Source: Bacillota bacterium
Lineage (GTDB): Bacteria; Bacillota; Clostridia; Saccharofermentanales; Saccharofermentanaceae
Length of the DNA stretch: 64,000 nucleotides
NCBI GenBank assembly: GCA_023397475.1
Contig: JAEWUD010000027.1
Coordinates: forward strand, 120,286 to 184,285
Direction of reading: 5' to 3'
Shown piece after piece: positions 16,672 to 25,494 of the stretch. Made by a program: the position numbers and the translations under genes. Each line of letters starts with the position of its first letter. Position 1 is the first letter of the stretch. Below the pieces are notes generated by a model that was not told the DNA's origin, searched no databases, and worked only from the letters and a program-made list of their open reading frames with translations.

Positions 16672-16802
16672 TCTACCCTTGATCCACCAACATCAGGTTC
16701 GCGCAAACTATGACGCCGAAGAGTAAGACCTTCTCGACGATCGAGTTCCCAGAGTGGAATCCTCATTGTTATCTACCCTTGATCCACCAACATCAGGTTC
16801 GC
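16672..16802. repeat. 31-bp exact direct repeat, 100 bp apart
   Basis: TCTACCCTTGATCCACCAAC (plus 11 further identical bases) occurs at 16672-16702 and again at 16772-16802. The segment between has no open frame of note. Such a duplication may mark a past insertion/excision or a repeated regulatory site. Confidence 0.75.
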
Positions 16803-16816
16803 AGATACTAGGTTCC

Positions 16817-16911
16817 GAGAAGAGAGGCACCCTTACTCGCTGAACGAGTTCCTTAGACTTGCCCCGCAAGGCTAAGGTTGTCTGAAGTGAACGAGTAAGG
16901 GGCTTCTCTTC
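16817..16911. repeat. Structured palindrome (AGAAGAG type, copy 1) abutting the LUD gene end
   Basis: Outer arms GAGAAGAG/CTTCTCTT, then CCCTTACTCG/CGAGTAAGGG, then CCTTAG/CTAAGG around a small loop. Its reverse complement shares CTTCAGACA, GGCAAGTC and GAACTCG with the element at 17613-17703, although the paired arms differ, indicating conserved structure. It begins directly after the LUD stop codon and could act as its terminator. Confidence 0.65.
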
Positions 16912-16912
16912 T

Positions 16913-17557
16913 TTAATACCCGGAAGGGAACGCCAACAAGATCACCGTTATTCTCCCCTTCGTCATGTTCTTCCCGATCAGGGTGAAGTCATTGCAGATC
17001 CGGTCGGCACCCTGGCAGTTCATGCAGGTGCCGGTCTTGACACACGGCGTTTTGCGGTTCAGCCGGATACAATTGGCGGGACCGGAGATTTCGCGATTGC
17101 GCTTGATCGCCTCATCGAGATTCTTAACCCACTTGTTGCGTCCGACGACAAAGATGACTTTGTCGGGACCGTAGAGGGTCGCGGCGACACGATTGCCTCG
17201 GCCGTCGACGTTGTAGATCTCACCTTCGGAGGTGATCGCATTGGCGGAAGCGAAGTAGTAGTCGGCCGAGAATGCCTGGCGGTTCAGCGCAAGCATCTTT
17301 TCCGGCGTATCGACAGACGGGTCGGTCCGGTCATAGAAGGTAAAGGGTCCTTTGCGAAGATAGTCGATGATTCCCGTTTCGAGAAGAGTCATCGAGCCTC
17401 CGGCGTTCACGGTTGTGTTGGGCTTCATCAGCGAGTCAAGAAGTGCCGGAAGATCCTCTTTTTTCGCGACGATGTGCGCGTCAAAGCCGTTCTTTTCGAG
17501 CGTAGTTGCAAGGCGGGAGAGCTTCAGCTCCCAAACTTTCTCCGAATTCGTATCCAT
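16913..17557 (-). CDS. LUD-domain protein (LutC/YkgG-like)
   Basis: 214 aa. GGSMTLLETGI, SANAITSEGEIYNVDGRGNR and the C-terminal KTGTCMNCQGADRICNDF match LUD-family proteins. In LutABC systems LutC works with Fe-S subunits in lactate oxidation; stand-alone copies are common in Clostridia and their role is unclear. No lutA or lutB is present. TTGGAGGTATC precedes the ATG. Its 5' region has been duplicated (17561-17626 and 17709-17774). Confidence 0.88.
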   Translation of the reverse strand: MDTNSEKVWELKLSRLATTLEKNGFDAHIVAKKEDLPALLDSLMKPNTTVNAGGSMTLLETGIIDYLRKGPFTFYDRTDPSVDTPEKMLALNRQAFSADYYFASANAITSEGEIYNVDGRGNRVAATLYGPDKVIFVVGRNKWVKNLDEAIKRNREISGPANCIRLNRKTPCVKTGTCMNCQGADRICNDFTLIGKNMTKGRITVILLAFPSGY

Positions 17558-17560
17558 GAT

Positions 17561-17774
17561 ACCTCCAAAATATGAATTGCCGCTAATTCCAGCTTCGCAG
17601 AAACTTCGTCACAGAAGAGAAGACTTTCCTCGAAGCCCGAGTTCTCTCGACTTGCCAGAGCAGGTCGAGAGTGTCTGAAGGGCAAGAGAAAGACTTCTCT
17701 TCTCCATGGTACCTCCAAAATTTAAATTGCCGCTAGCTCGCGATTCGCAGAAACTTCGTCACAGAAGAGAAGAC
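17561..17774. repeat. Duplicated LUD leader separated by a structured palindrome (AGAAGAG type, copy 2)
   Basis: A segment of about 65 bp, including the TACCTCCAAAAT (RBS) region and CGCAGAAACTTCGTCACAGA, occurs at about 17561-17626 and 17709-17774. Between them lies a palindrome (17613-17703; outer arms AGAAGAGAAG/CTTCTCTTCT, inner TCTCGAC/GTCGAGA). The distal copy has its own GGAGGTACC-ATG that opens a short uORF. The rest of 17558-18041 holds no gene I can support. Confidence 0.65.
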
Positions 17775-18041
17775 TTCTCTTCTGCTATGTAGTGTATTCT
17801 TCCCTCTCGAAAACCGCAACGCGGGATTCGGGAAGAAAACTATCGAATTCTGTAATGTTTTGGCCTTCTTATTCGTATAGGTAGTAGGAAGGTGGTGAGG
17901 CAATGCCTTTAAGAAGCGGACGGCGGCTCCCCCTTTTGTGTGCATCACACCTCTCTCAAAAGCCGCAGATCGGAGCACCGCCGCTTCTCTCACCGCTACT
18001 TTCCAACCGCATCGCTAGAATAAAGAAACCGCAGGTGACCT

Positions 18042-20129
18042 ATGAATCACGCCAAACGACTGCTTTCTTGTCTCTCCATCGTCCTTGTGATCGGATTGCT
18101 GTCCGGTTGTCAGGCTGCTCATACTTCTCTGTCCGTCGAGACGGCAGAGGATACGATTGTGTTCACTGTGCCGACGACCGTTCGTGAGACAGAGCCTTCC
18201 GCCGGCGGAGTCGCGCCGGCAAGCCCTCTTCCGGAAGGATTCCTCGTTTCTTCGGTTTCTCTTCCGGGCCGATCACCGGAAGCACAGAATGTTTATTGTT
18301 CTTCCGCATCGATTGCGGAGAATGTTCTTAACGTACTTGTTTTCAGCAGCCAGCCGTCCGATAAAACGGAGACAATGTCCGAGCAATATCGCCAGGGATT
18401 TCTTTTCGCGGACCTCTTCCAGGTCAGCAAGGACGGGGTAGTTCTCTCCGACCTGCCGTTGGAGACTGTACTTCCGGCGCAATATATGCCCGTGATTGTG
18501 GCAACGAACAATCTCGGCACGGTATATCTTCTTTGCGAAAATCTTTCCGCGGATCAAGCCGGTTGGGAGGTTCTCACCGTGAACCCCTCCCGCTCAGCAC
18601 TTCTCTCCTCGGTCGCCCTCGCGGTTCCGGAGGACGTTGTCCGCTTCACCCGTTTTGCCGTCGATGATAAGGGTGCATTTACACTGACGGCGCTTTGCTC
18701 GACAGAGAACCAGACGATCGCCTTCGATCCGTTCGGCAATCTCATGGATACGACACCGATATCGTCGGCGGCGCAGGAAGAGACGAAACCGACATCGGAG
18801 GATGCGGCGTATGCGTCGGATATCGACGGATTTCATGTGACCAGCCTCGCGAATCAGGAGGAACGTGTTTATCCCTGGTCGGAGCTTTCCATGGACAGTT
18901 CGGCCTTCTCGTATTACACGCGTTTTGTCCCCTATGAGGACGGCTCCGTCGCGCTGATCGGCGACCCTCTCGGCGACGATTCCTCATCGATCGAAGTCTC
19001 GATCCTTTGTCCGACGGACACGGTAAACCCAACCGGGAAAACGATCCTTACCGTCGGCATCTGCGACGCTGATCCGAATGCGCTGCTGCTTAACGCCGTC
19101 GACCGGTACAACGCATCGAGTACAGCCTACTCCATCCAACTGCGCAACTATCGCGACGCGGATAAACTATTCACGGATATCCAGTCCGGCCAAGGACCTG
19201 ATCTTCTTTACGGCAACGAGTATTTCTCCTCGTCACGGCTCGAGGAACAGGGTCTGCTTCTGGATATGACCGGGCTGATGTCCGACTCAGCCGCGCTCGC
19301 CCCGGATCAGGTGCTGACACATGTATTTGATCTCTACGCCTATGAGGACAAACACTTCACACTCCCGATCCGTTTCGCGATCACCGGCGTATGCGGAACA
19401 AATCTTCCGGAGGGTTCCGGATGGACACTCGAGAGCTTCGCGACCTTCGCGGAACCATATGCAAAGAGTGCGCAGAGCCCCTATCTCATCTACGCGCAGC
19501 CGTACGACATTCTCTCCGCCACCCTTCACGCGACGTACCGTAACTTCGTGAACTGGGACGACAGGACCTGCTCCTTCGACTCCGCGGCATTCATCGCTCA
19601 GCTCGAATTCGCGAAAAGCTATGGTGTTCCGGATGCGGTCGAGTATCAGGAAGCACTCATCCGATTCGAAAAAATCGACGGTATCGACAATATCGCGGAC
19701 CTCAAGGAAAAAGGGTTGGTGTTCAAATCCTTCCCGCGCAATGATCAGGACACACTTACCCTGACCCGTACAGATACCATCAGCATTCTTCGCGACACTG
19801 AAGCACCCAAAGAAGCGTTTCGCTTCATCGAGACGATCTTCTCCGCCGATTGCCAATCCGCGATAGAAGCGGGCTTTGATATCCCCCTCAACCGCCAGGT
19901 TCTCGACGAGCACATCGCTATCGAATCCGATCGAATCTCACCGGAAGAGGGCGCCGCATTTCTTACCTACCTTGAGACGCTAAATGCCTCTCCCGAGGAC
20001 TTCGATCTGGTTGTTTTCGACATCGTAAGTAATGAAGTCGCGTCGTATTTCGACGGTGACGCTTCGGCAGCAGAGGCCGCCGCTACTATACAAGATCTGG
20101 TCGGTAAGTACCTCTCCGCCCATAAGTAG
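18042..20129 (+). CDS. Large lipoprotein with N-terminal beta-rich region and C-terminal ABC solute-binding domain
   Basis: 695 aa. Signal with lipobox LLSGC (Cys23). Residues about 45-320 are beta-rich and propeller-like, of unknown function. From about 325 on (TILTVGICDADPNALLLNAV, DRYNASS, GPDLLYGNEYFSS, LLDMTGLM) the sequence is a family-1-type extracellular sugar-binding domain. Membrane-anchored outside the cell. No permease genes adjoin it, so it may be an orphan receptor or borrow a shared transporter. A decayed relative of the C-terminal domain is at 38999-40126. Followed by a terminator at 20138. Confidence 0.82.
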   Translation: MNHAKRLLSCLSIVLVIGLLSGCQAAHTSLSVETAEDTIVFTVPTTVRETEPSAGGVAPASPLPEGFLVSSVSLPGRSPEAQNVYCSSASIAENVLNVLVFSSQPSDKTETMSEQYRQGFLFADLFQVSKDGVVLSDLPLETVLPAQYMPVIVATNNLGTVYLLCENLSADQAGWEVLTVNPSRSALLSSVALAVPEDVVRFTRFAVDDKGAFTLTALCSTENQTIAFDPFGNLMDTTPISSAAQEETKPTSEDAAYASDIDGFHVTSLANQEERVYPWSELSMDSSAFSYYTRFVPYEDGSVALIGDPLGDDSSSIEVSILCPTDTVNPTGKTILTVGICDADPNALLLNAVDRYNASSTAYSIQLRNYRDADKLFTDIQSGQGPDLLYGNEYFSSSRLEEQGLLLDMTGLMSDSAALAPDQVLTHVFDLYAYEDKHFTLPIRFAITGVCGTNLPEGSGWTLESFATFAEPYAKSAQSPYLIYAQPYDILSATLHATYRNFVNWDDRTCSFDSAAFIAQLEFAKSYGVPDAVEYQEALIRFEKIDGIDNIADLKEKGLVFKSFPRNDQDTLTLTRTDTISILRDTEAPKEAFRFIETIFSADCQSAIEAGFDIPLNRQVLDEHIAIESDRISPEEGAAFLTYLETLNASPEDFDLVVFDIVSNEVASYFDGDASAAEAAATIQDLVGKYLSAHK

Positions 20130-20137
20130 TTCCCTTC

Positions 20138-20212
20138 GTATGCCCACCCCGGAGAATCACCGAGCTCCCTCCCGCTCGACTGAGTCTCCGGGGGCGGGTA
20201 TCTTTCTTGTGA
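20138..20212 (+). terminator. Terminator of the large lipoprotein gene
   Basis: GCCCACCCCGGAGA pairs with TCTCCGGGGGCGGG across a loop of about 30 nt, followed by TATCTTTCTT. Confidence 0.6.
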
Positions 20213-20348
20213 ATACACGATTCCGGTAAACATCGAAAAGGGGCTGTCTCAAATACCAGCTTGCTAATGAGAACAATACTACTATGCCTTCGCAAAAAGT
20301 TAGCGATTTTCTTACATCATTCTCCAACAAAAGGCAGGAAGGCCATTC

Positions 20349-20464
20349 GCACATACGAAAACCCGCGCGAGAGCCTGTTTCGCATGTGCATCAATGATAA
20401 ATAACCGCTCTGGGATCGCTGGCGCACATACGAAAACCCGGGTTGGAGCCTGTTTCGTATGTGC
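20349..20464. repeat. Array B2: two inverted repeats of the GCACATACGAAA family
   Basis: Two 41-bp units at 20349-20389 and 20424-20464, exactly 75 bp apart, each with 12-bp arms (one mismatch in the first) and a 17-bp centre. Sister arrays: 5234-5424 and 33571-33953. Confidence 0.87.
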
Positions 20465-20807
20465 ATCATTGATATATATTCCTAGGCTGACCAGTTAGCG
20501 ACACTACAAATAGCGACATCCTTTTTTTCCCGGTATTCATTATTCAGGATGCGAGTATTGGATGAGCTTTCCCTCCATAGGATCGAAGATTCGAGTACCT
20601 AGGTAATCCTAAAGCTATAGAATACTATCGAAGATGTTGCGCAATAAGCAAGGCGCAGGCGTGAGGACTGCTTGATGTATTCCGATAGACGACACCGTGC
20701 GTTGTACGTAGCAAAAGGGCGGCACATACAGATCTAAGGTTAACAAGATACTCGTTCTACGGAAGGGAGATGAATGCGAGACTGCACCATCGTCATTTTT
20801 TATCTAT

Positions 20808-20850
20808 AAGGGCTGTCTCTCATCTTTCGTTTTGAGACAGCCCCTTTTTC
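20808..20850 (+). terminator. Perfect GGGCTGTCTC/GAGACAGCCC hairpin with T-tract
   Basis: AAGGGCTGTCTC and GAGACAGCCCCTT enclose a 14-nt loop and are followed by TTTTC. As an intrinsic terminator it would insulate the GH31 gene from upstream transcription. Confidence 0.6.
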
Positions 20851-20961
20851 GATGTCCGAAAATTCTCTTCCTTCAAAAATAAAAAATGATACAATTATTC
20901 TAATTCTCGAATTTTCTTGTTCTTTTCGCGATCCAAATTCAAAGGACAACCGGAGGTTCTC

Positions 20962-23313
20962 ATGAAATTCACAAACGGAATGTGGCTCCCCCGACATGGC
21001 TTTACCGTATCAACGCCTAAGGTGGCATATACGGCAGAAATGACCGACAATTCGCTCACAATCTATGCGCCTTATCGGCCGATCGAACACAAAGGCCAGA
21101 CAACGGATACCGGTATGATGACGATCCGTTTCTCCTCCCCCGCAACGGATGTCATCGCAATAAGTGCACGTGGGCATATGGGCGTTCGGACGCATAACGC
21201 ACAGTTCGCGATCGGCAGTGTCAGGGTGCAGACAAGTGTTATCGAGACCGAGACGCACTATATTTTCGCTACAGGAAGTACAGAGGCACACATCGCCAAG
21301 GACTCACCGTGGGATGTCCAGTTCTACCATAACGGCGCTTATTTGACCTCCTCTTGCGGCGGAGCCTTGGCGCGGATCGAATCGCCGGATCGGAAGACGT
21401 ATATTCGCGATGGTTTGTCTCTTGCCCCGGGCGAGTGTGTCTATGGTCTCGGCGAACGGTTCACACCCTTTGTCAAGAACGGCCAGTCGGTCGAGTCGTG
21501 GAACGCGGACGGCGGGGCGGACAGCGAGCAGTCCTATAAGAGCATTCCGTTCTATGTGACGACAAATAACTACGGCGTTTTCGTGAACAGCACGGATAAT
21601 GTCTCCTTCGAGGTCGCCAGCGAGAATGTCGGGAAGACTCTTTTCGCGGTTCCCGGCGAGACACTCGAATACTTCCTGATCGGCGGTGCCGATATGAAGA
21701 GCGTTGTCGGAACCTACACCGATCTGACGGGCAAGCCTTCGTTGCCGCCGGCCTGGTCCTTCGGGCTCTGGCTCTCGACCTCCTTCACAACCGATTATGA
21801 TGAGGAGACCATACTTTCCTTTGTCGAGGGCATGCAGGATCGGGGAATTCCGGTCAGTGTCCTTCACATCGATTGTTTCTGGATGAAGGAATTCGAATGG
21901 ACGAGCTTCGTCTGGGATCGCGAGAGGTTTCCCGACCCCGCAGGAATGCTGCGGCACCTGCACGAGAAGGGCATCCGGGTCTGCTTGTGGATCAACCCTT
22001 ATATCGCGCAGAAATCGCCGCTCTTTAAAGAAGGCTTCGACGGCAACTACTTCGTCAACACAGGGGATGGCTCCGTCTGGCAGACAGATATGTGGCAACC
22101 GGGGATGGCGTTGGTCGACTTCACGAATCCGGTCGCACGCGGCTGGTACCAGAAATACGTCGATGATCTCCTGAAGATGGGCGTCGATTGTTTGAAGACG
22201 GATTTTGGCGAGAGAATTCCGACGGCGGATCCTTTCTACGGGACACGTGCCGCGAAGGAAGGGATTCGTTACCATAACGGGTTATCGGCCGACAGCATGC
22301 ATAATTACTATTCGATTCTTTATAACCAGGCGGTTTTCGAGGTGCTGGAGAAGCGATTGGGGAAGGCGCAGGCCGTTGTTTTCGCGCGATCGGCAACAGT
22401 AGGAAGCCAGCGGTTCCCGATTCATTGGGGCGGAGATTGTCTCTCGACCTACCCGTCGATGGCTGCGACACTGCGCGGTGGCCTGTCCCTGTCTCTCGCC
22501 GGATTCGGCTTCTGGAGTCACGATATCGGAGGATTTGAAGCGACGGCAACGCCGGACCTCTATATGCGCTGGATGCAGTTCGGACTCTTGTCTTCGCACA
22601 GTCGGCTTCACGGTAACCACACGTACAAAGTACCGTGGCTTTACGGCGAAGAGGCGAGCGAGGTCACAAGATTGTTCACGCGGCTCAAGCTGCGTTTAAT
22701 GCCCTATCTCTATGCGGCTGCGGTGGAAGCGTCCGTAACCGGGGTGCCCGTATTGCGTCCGATGGTGATGGAATTCCCAGAAGATGAGACGTGCCGTTAT
22801 CTCGACCGCCAATACATGCTGGGCGCCTCTCTCCTCTGCGCTCCGATCTTCTCCGCGGATGGCACTGTGCGCTATTACGTACCGGAGGGAAGCTGGACGA
22901 ATATTATGACACGTGAACGGATCGTCGGACCGACCTGGCGAACCGAACATCACGACTACTACACCATGCCTCTGTTGGTTCGCGAAAATACGCTTCTTGT
23001 CACCGGCAAGACGGATTCGACACCGGAATACGATTATCTGGATGCCGTGACGGTGACGATATACGATCTCGCTCCGGATCGCGAGGCCTTCACGGAGGTC
23101 TTCAGCGCGGGCGGCCTTCGATCGGCGACAATTCGCGCGCGAATGACCGACGGGCGTCTGGTCCTTCGTGCCGAAGGACTGTCGGGAATCTGTCGACTCC
23201 TGCTTGCGAACGTCTATAACGTCTCATCTTCGACGGAAGGAATCCCGGAAGAAAACGAATGGGGAACCATGATCGAGTTCACAAGGACGACGCTCGAGAT
23301 TGAGATGATGTGA
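20962..23313 (+). CDS. yicI: GH31 alpha-xylosidase (YicI-like)
   Basis: 783 aa, close to the 772 aa of E. coli YicI. It removes alpha-1,6-xylose from xyloglucan oligosaccharides (isoprimeverose). The catalytic nucleophile is Asp414 in CLKTDFGERIP and the acid/base is Asp492 in HWGGDCLSTYPSM, both in the YicI context; GFGFWSHDIGGFE and LLSSHSRLHG are family signatures. The start at 20962 with CGGAGG is chosen over an ATG 45 bp upstream. No signal peptide, so it is cytoplasmic and acts on imported oligosaccharides. The gene stands alone; its terminator is the first hairpin of array E. Other alpha-glucosidase specificities cannot be excluded. Confidence 0.93.
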   Translation: MKFTNGMWLPRHGFTVSTPKVAYTAEMTDNSLTIYAPYRPIEHKGQTTDTGMMTIRFSSPATDVIAISARGHMGVRTHNAQFAIGSVRVQTSVIETETHYIFATGSTEAHIAKDSPWDVQFYHNGAYLTSSCGGALARIESPDRKTYIRDGLSLAPGECVYGLGERFTPFVKNGQSVESWNADGGADSEQSYKSIPFYVTTNNYGVFVNSTDNVSFEVASENVGKTLFAVPGETLEYFLIGGADMKSVVGTYTDLTGKPSLPPAWSFGLWLSTSFTTDYDEETILSFVEGMQDRGIPVSVLHIDCFWMKEFEWTSFVWDRERFPDPAGMLRHLHEKGIRVCLWINPYIAQKSPLFKEGFDGNYFVNTGDGSVWQTDMWQPGMALVDFTNPVARGWYQKYVDDLLKMGVDCLKTDFGERIPTADPFYGTRAAKEGIRYHNGLSADSMHNYYSILYNQAVFEVLEKRLGKAQAVVFARSATVGSQRFPIHWGGDCLSTYPSMAATLRGGLSLSLAGFGFWSHDIGGFEATATPDLYMRWMQFGLLSSHSRLHGNHTYKVPWLYGEEASEVTRLFTRLKLRLMPYLYAAAVEASVTGVPVLRPMVMEFPEDETCRYLDRQYMLGASLLCAPIFSADGTVRYYVPEGSWTNIMTRERIVGPTWRTEHHDYYTMPLLVRENTLLVTGKTDSTPEYDYLDAVTVTIYDLAPDREAFTEVFSAGGLRSATIRARMTDGRLVLRAEGLSGICRLLLANVYNVSSSTEGIPEENEWGTMIEFTRTTLEIEMM

Positions 23314-23492
23314 CGGTTCAGAGGGAGAAGGAACGCGCCCGCGATCTAGGCGTGGGATGTGATTGCTTTCCCTATGGTGGCTGCCCTCCCTCTCGTTCGA
23401 AAACCCCGTTGTGCGCCCTTCTGAAGCGCGTGAAGAGCAGCTGAACTCTTCTCAATTCGGAATCTCAAACACAAGTATCAACGTAGATATTG

Positions 23493-23826
23493 AAATACCG
23501 CCTGGCGAGATCAAATTCGAATCCAGGCGGTATTTTTCCGTTCCTGGTCACTTCGTCAGCAGCAGTATACCGCCTAGATTTGATCTGCCAATGCTCCAGG
23601 CGGTGTTCTTCCCAATCTTGCCTTCATTTCTGACTTAGATTTACCGCCTGGAGGCGTGATTCTGCTGTTCCAGGCTGTAAATTAGCGTTCATAAACTTGG
23701 CGTTGCGTGCCGGACTACCGCCTGGAAGCGTGATTCTGCTGTTCCAGGCGGTAAATTACCGTTCATAACCTTGGCGTTGCGTGCCGGACTACCGCCTAGA
23801 AGCGTGATTCTGCTGTTCCAGGCCGT
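23493..23826. repeat. Array E: five inverted repeats of the ACCGCCTGG family; first doubles as terminator
   Basis: Inverted repeats at 23493-23535, 23579-23614, 23643-23678, 23717-23752 and 23791-23826; the last three are exactly 74 bp apart. The first has 13-bp arms AAATACCGCCTGG/CCAGGCGGTATTT, a 17-bp centre and a T-tract, so it can terminate the GH31 transcript. A lone relative (ACCGCCCG...CAGGCGGC) is at about 24566-24600. No gene is supported between 23314 and 24660. Confidence 0.87.
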
Positions 23827-23873
23827 AAATTAACCGTTCATAACTTGGTGTTGCGCATTTGGAGGCGGGCGCA

Positions 23874-24433
23874 CCTACTCAAATACGCTAAATGGTCGAT
23901 TGAGTAGGTGCATCATTGATAAGAAACTCGCGCCGGACGGTCAGTCGACCTACTAAAATGCGTTTAGTGGCCAATTTAGTAGGCTTGTCAATGATAAGAA
24001 ACTCACGCCGGACGGTCAGTCGACCTACTAAAATGCCCTTAGTGGCCAACTTAGTAGGCTTGTCATTGATAAGAATCCCGCGTCAAGCGGCCATGTGACC
24101 TACTAAAACTTCCTTAGTGGCCGATTTAGTAGGCTTGTCATTGATAAGAAACTCCCTCCGGACGGCGGGTCGACCTACTAAAATGCACTCAGAGGCCGAT
24201 TTAGTAGGCTTGTCATTGATAAAAATAGCGCGCATGCTGGCTGGTCGACCTACTAAAACACCTCCAGCGAGCAATTTAGTAGGTTTGTCATTGATAAGAA
24301 ACTCCCTCCGGACGGCGGGTCGACCTACCCAAATGCCCTTAGTGGCCAATGTAGTAGGTTTGTCATTGATAAGAAACCCGCGTCAAGCGGCCGGACGACC
24401 TACTAAAACACCTCCAGTGACCAATTTAGTAGG
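23874..24433. repeat. Array A2: eight 75-bp repeats of the CCTACTAAA family
   Basis: Units start at 23874, 23949, 24024, 24099, 24174, 24249, 24324 and 24399, every step exactly 75 bp. Arms CCTACTAAA/TTTAGTAGG surround a 17-bp centre; units continue CTTGTCATTGATAAGAAACTC. The first copy has CCTACTCAAA with right arm TTGAGTAGG, preserving pairing. It follows array E directly. Confidence 0.92.
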
Positions 24434-24660
24434 TTTGTCATTGACAATAAACTCCCGCCGGAATCGCGTGCTAATCAAATAGCAGGAAGTAGACCGCCCG
24501 AAGTCGCCCCTTTCAACCAGCTAAAGCAGTGCTTTTCAAACCATAACAATTCGTCGCGCGCAAAATACCGCCCGAATTCATTTTACTGATTCAGGCGGCA
24601 TTCTCACTTATCGTTTACTATCTTTTCGACGAATGGCTATTCGAAATATTTCCCGGCACC

Positions 24661-25494
24661 CTACCCCTCGATCAACCCGAACTTGCGAATCGCCGATGCG
24701 GCGCCGTCATTATCGTTCGATGCGGTTATATAGGAGGCGATATCTCTGGCAAGGGGTACCGCGTTCGCCACCGCAACGGAGAAACCGGCGTATGCGAGCA
24801 TTGTGAGATCATTCACCCCATCGCCGACGGCCATGATCCGGGCCCGTGTGATTCCGAGCAATGTGCCCAGGGCTTCGAGTGCGGCTCCCTTACTGATATC
24901 GGTCGCGTTGATCTCGAGATTCATCGGCGATGACTCCGACACAGCAAGACCGGGCGTCTTCTCGGCATATTCGATGATGGATTGCCGCTTCTCTTCCGGC
25001 GCCTGATGGATGAAGATCTTCTCCACCGTTCGACCTGTTTTGGCGAAAAAATCCGGCATTGAAGCGACAAAGCGCATGTTCTCGATGATCTGCGCGTAAT
25101 ACTTCCCCTTGGGTGCGTAGAAAGAGACCAGGTTACTCATGTATTTCTCGTCGCAAAATGCGACCCCTTCGCTGTAGGCGACAAAGGGCACTTCCAGTCC
25201 GAGAAGCTTGCGGTACATCTCGACCGCTGTCTCCGTCGGGATCAATCCCTTCAGAATCTCGATCTCCTCCTCCATGTCCATCACACTCGCCCCATTGGCG
25301 AGGATCAGATACCGGAAGACGGAGGCGTCGATCAGCACGGGAGGAATCTCCGATAGGGTGCGACCGGTCGTCGGGACCATGACGCAACCCTTGCTTGCCG
25401 CTGTCCGAAGGATTTCGAGCGTATCTTCCGAAATACTCCCGTCATCACGAAGAATCGTTCCGTCCAGGTCAAAGGCGATCAGGTCAAATCTCAT
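24661..25494 (-). CDS. Cof-type HAD-superfamily phosphatase
   Basis: 277 aa. Motif I is AFDLDGTILRDDG (nucleophile Asp), motif II TTGR, and motif IV is VGDGVNDLTMLAYAG with SKGAALEAL before it: the Cof/YidA subfamily with a C2 cap. Such enzymes hydrolyse sugar phosphates or other small phosphates. The start overlaps the ligase stop as ATGA, so the much longer upstream open frame is not used. Last gene of the XRE-cupin/acyl-CoA ligase operon. Substrate unknown. Confidence 0.9.
   Translation of the reverse strand: MRFDLIAFDLDGTILRDDGSISEDTLEILRTAASKGCVMVPTTGRTLSEIPPVLIDASVFRYLILANGASVMDMEEEIEILKGLIPTETAVEMYRKLLGLEVPFVAYSEGVAFCDEKYMSNLVSFYAPKGKYYAQIIENMRFVASMPDFFAKTGRTVEKIFIHQAPEEKRQSIIEYAEKTPGLAVSESSPMNLEINATDISKGAALEALGTLLGITRARIMAVGDGVNDLTMLAYAGFSVAVANAVPLARDIASYITASNDNDGAASAIRKFGLIEG

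Larger units (their letters stand above)
20231..20853. repeat. Segment bounded by ~24-bp inverted repeats (GGGGCTGTCTCAAA ends)
   Basis: ACATCGAAAAGGGGCTGTCT (20230 onward, continuing CAAA) is repeated in inverted orientation ending near 20853, differing only by one A. Ends of this GGGGCTGTCTCAAA type are typical of insertion sequences, yet no transposase frame lies inside. The right end is also half of a perfect hairpin (20808-20845) with a T-tract, so it may simply be a terminator. Array B2 lies inside. The remaining 20465-20800 shows nothing I can interpret. Confidence 0.5.

Noticed and set aside
16817..17703. T-box leaders
   Set aside because: The hairpins near the LUD gene lack the T-box sequence (AGGGTGGNACCGCG) and a specifier loop, and one copy is downstream of the gene.
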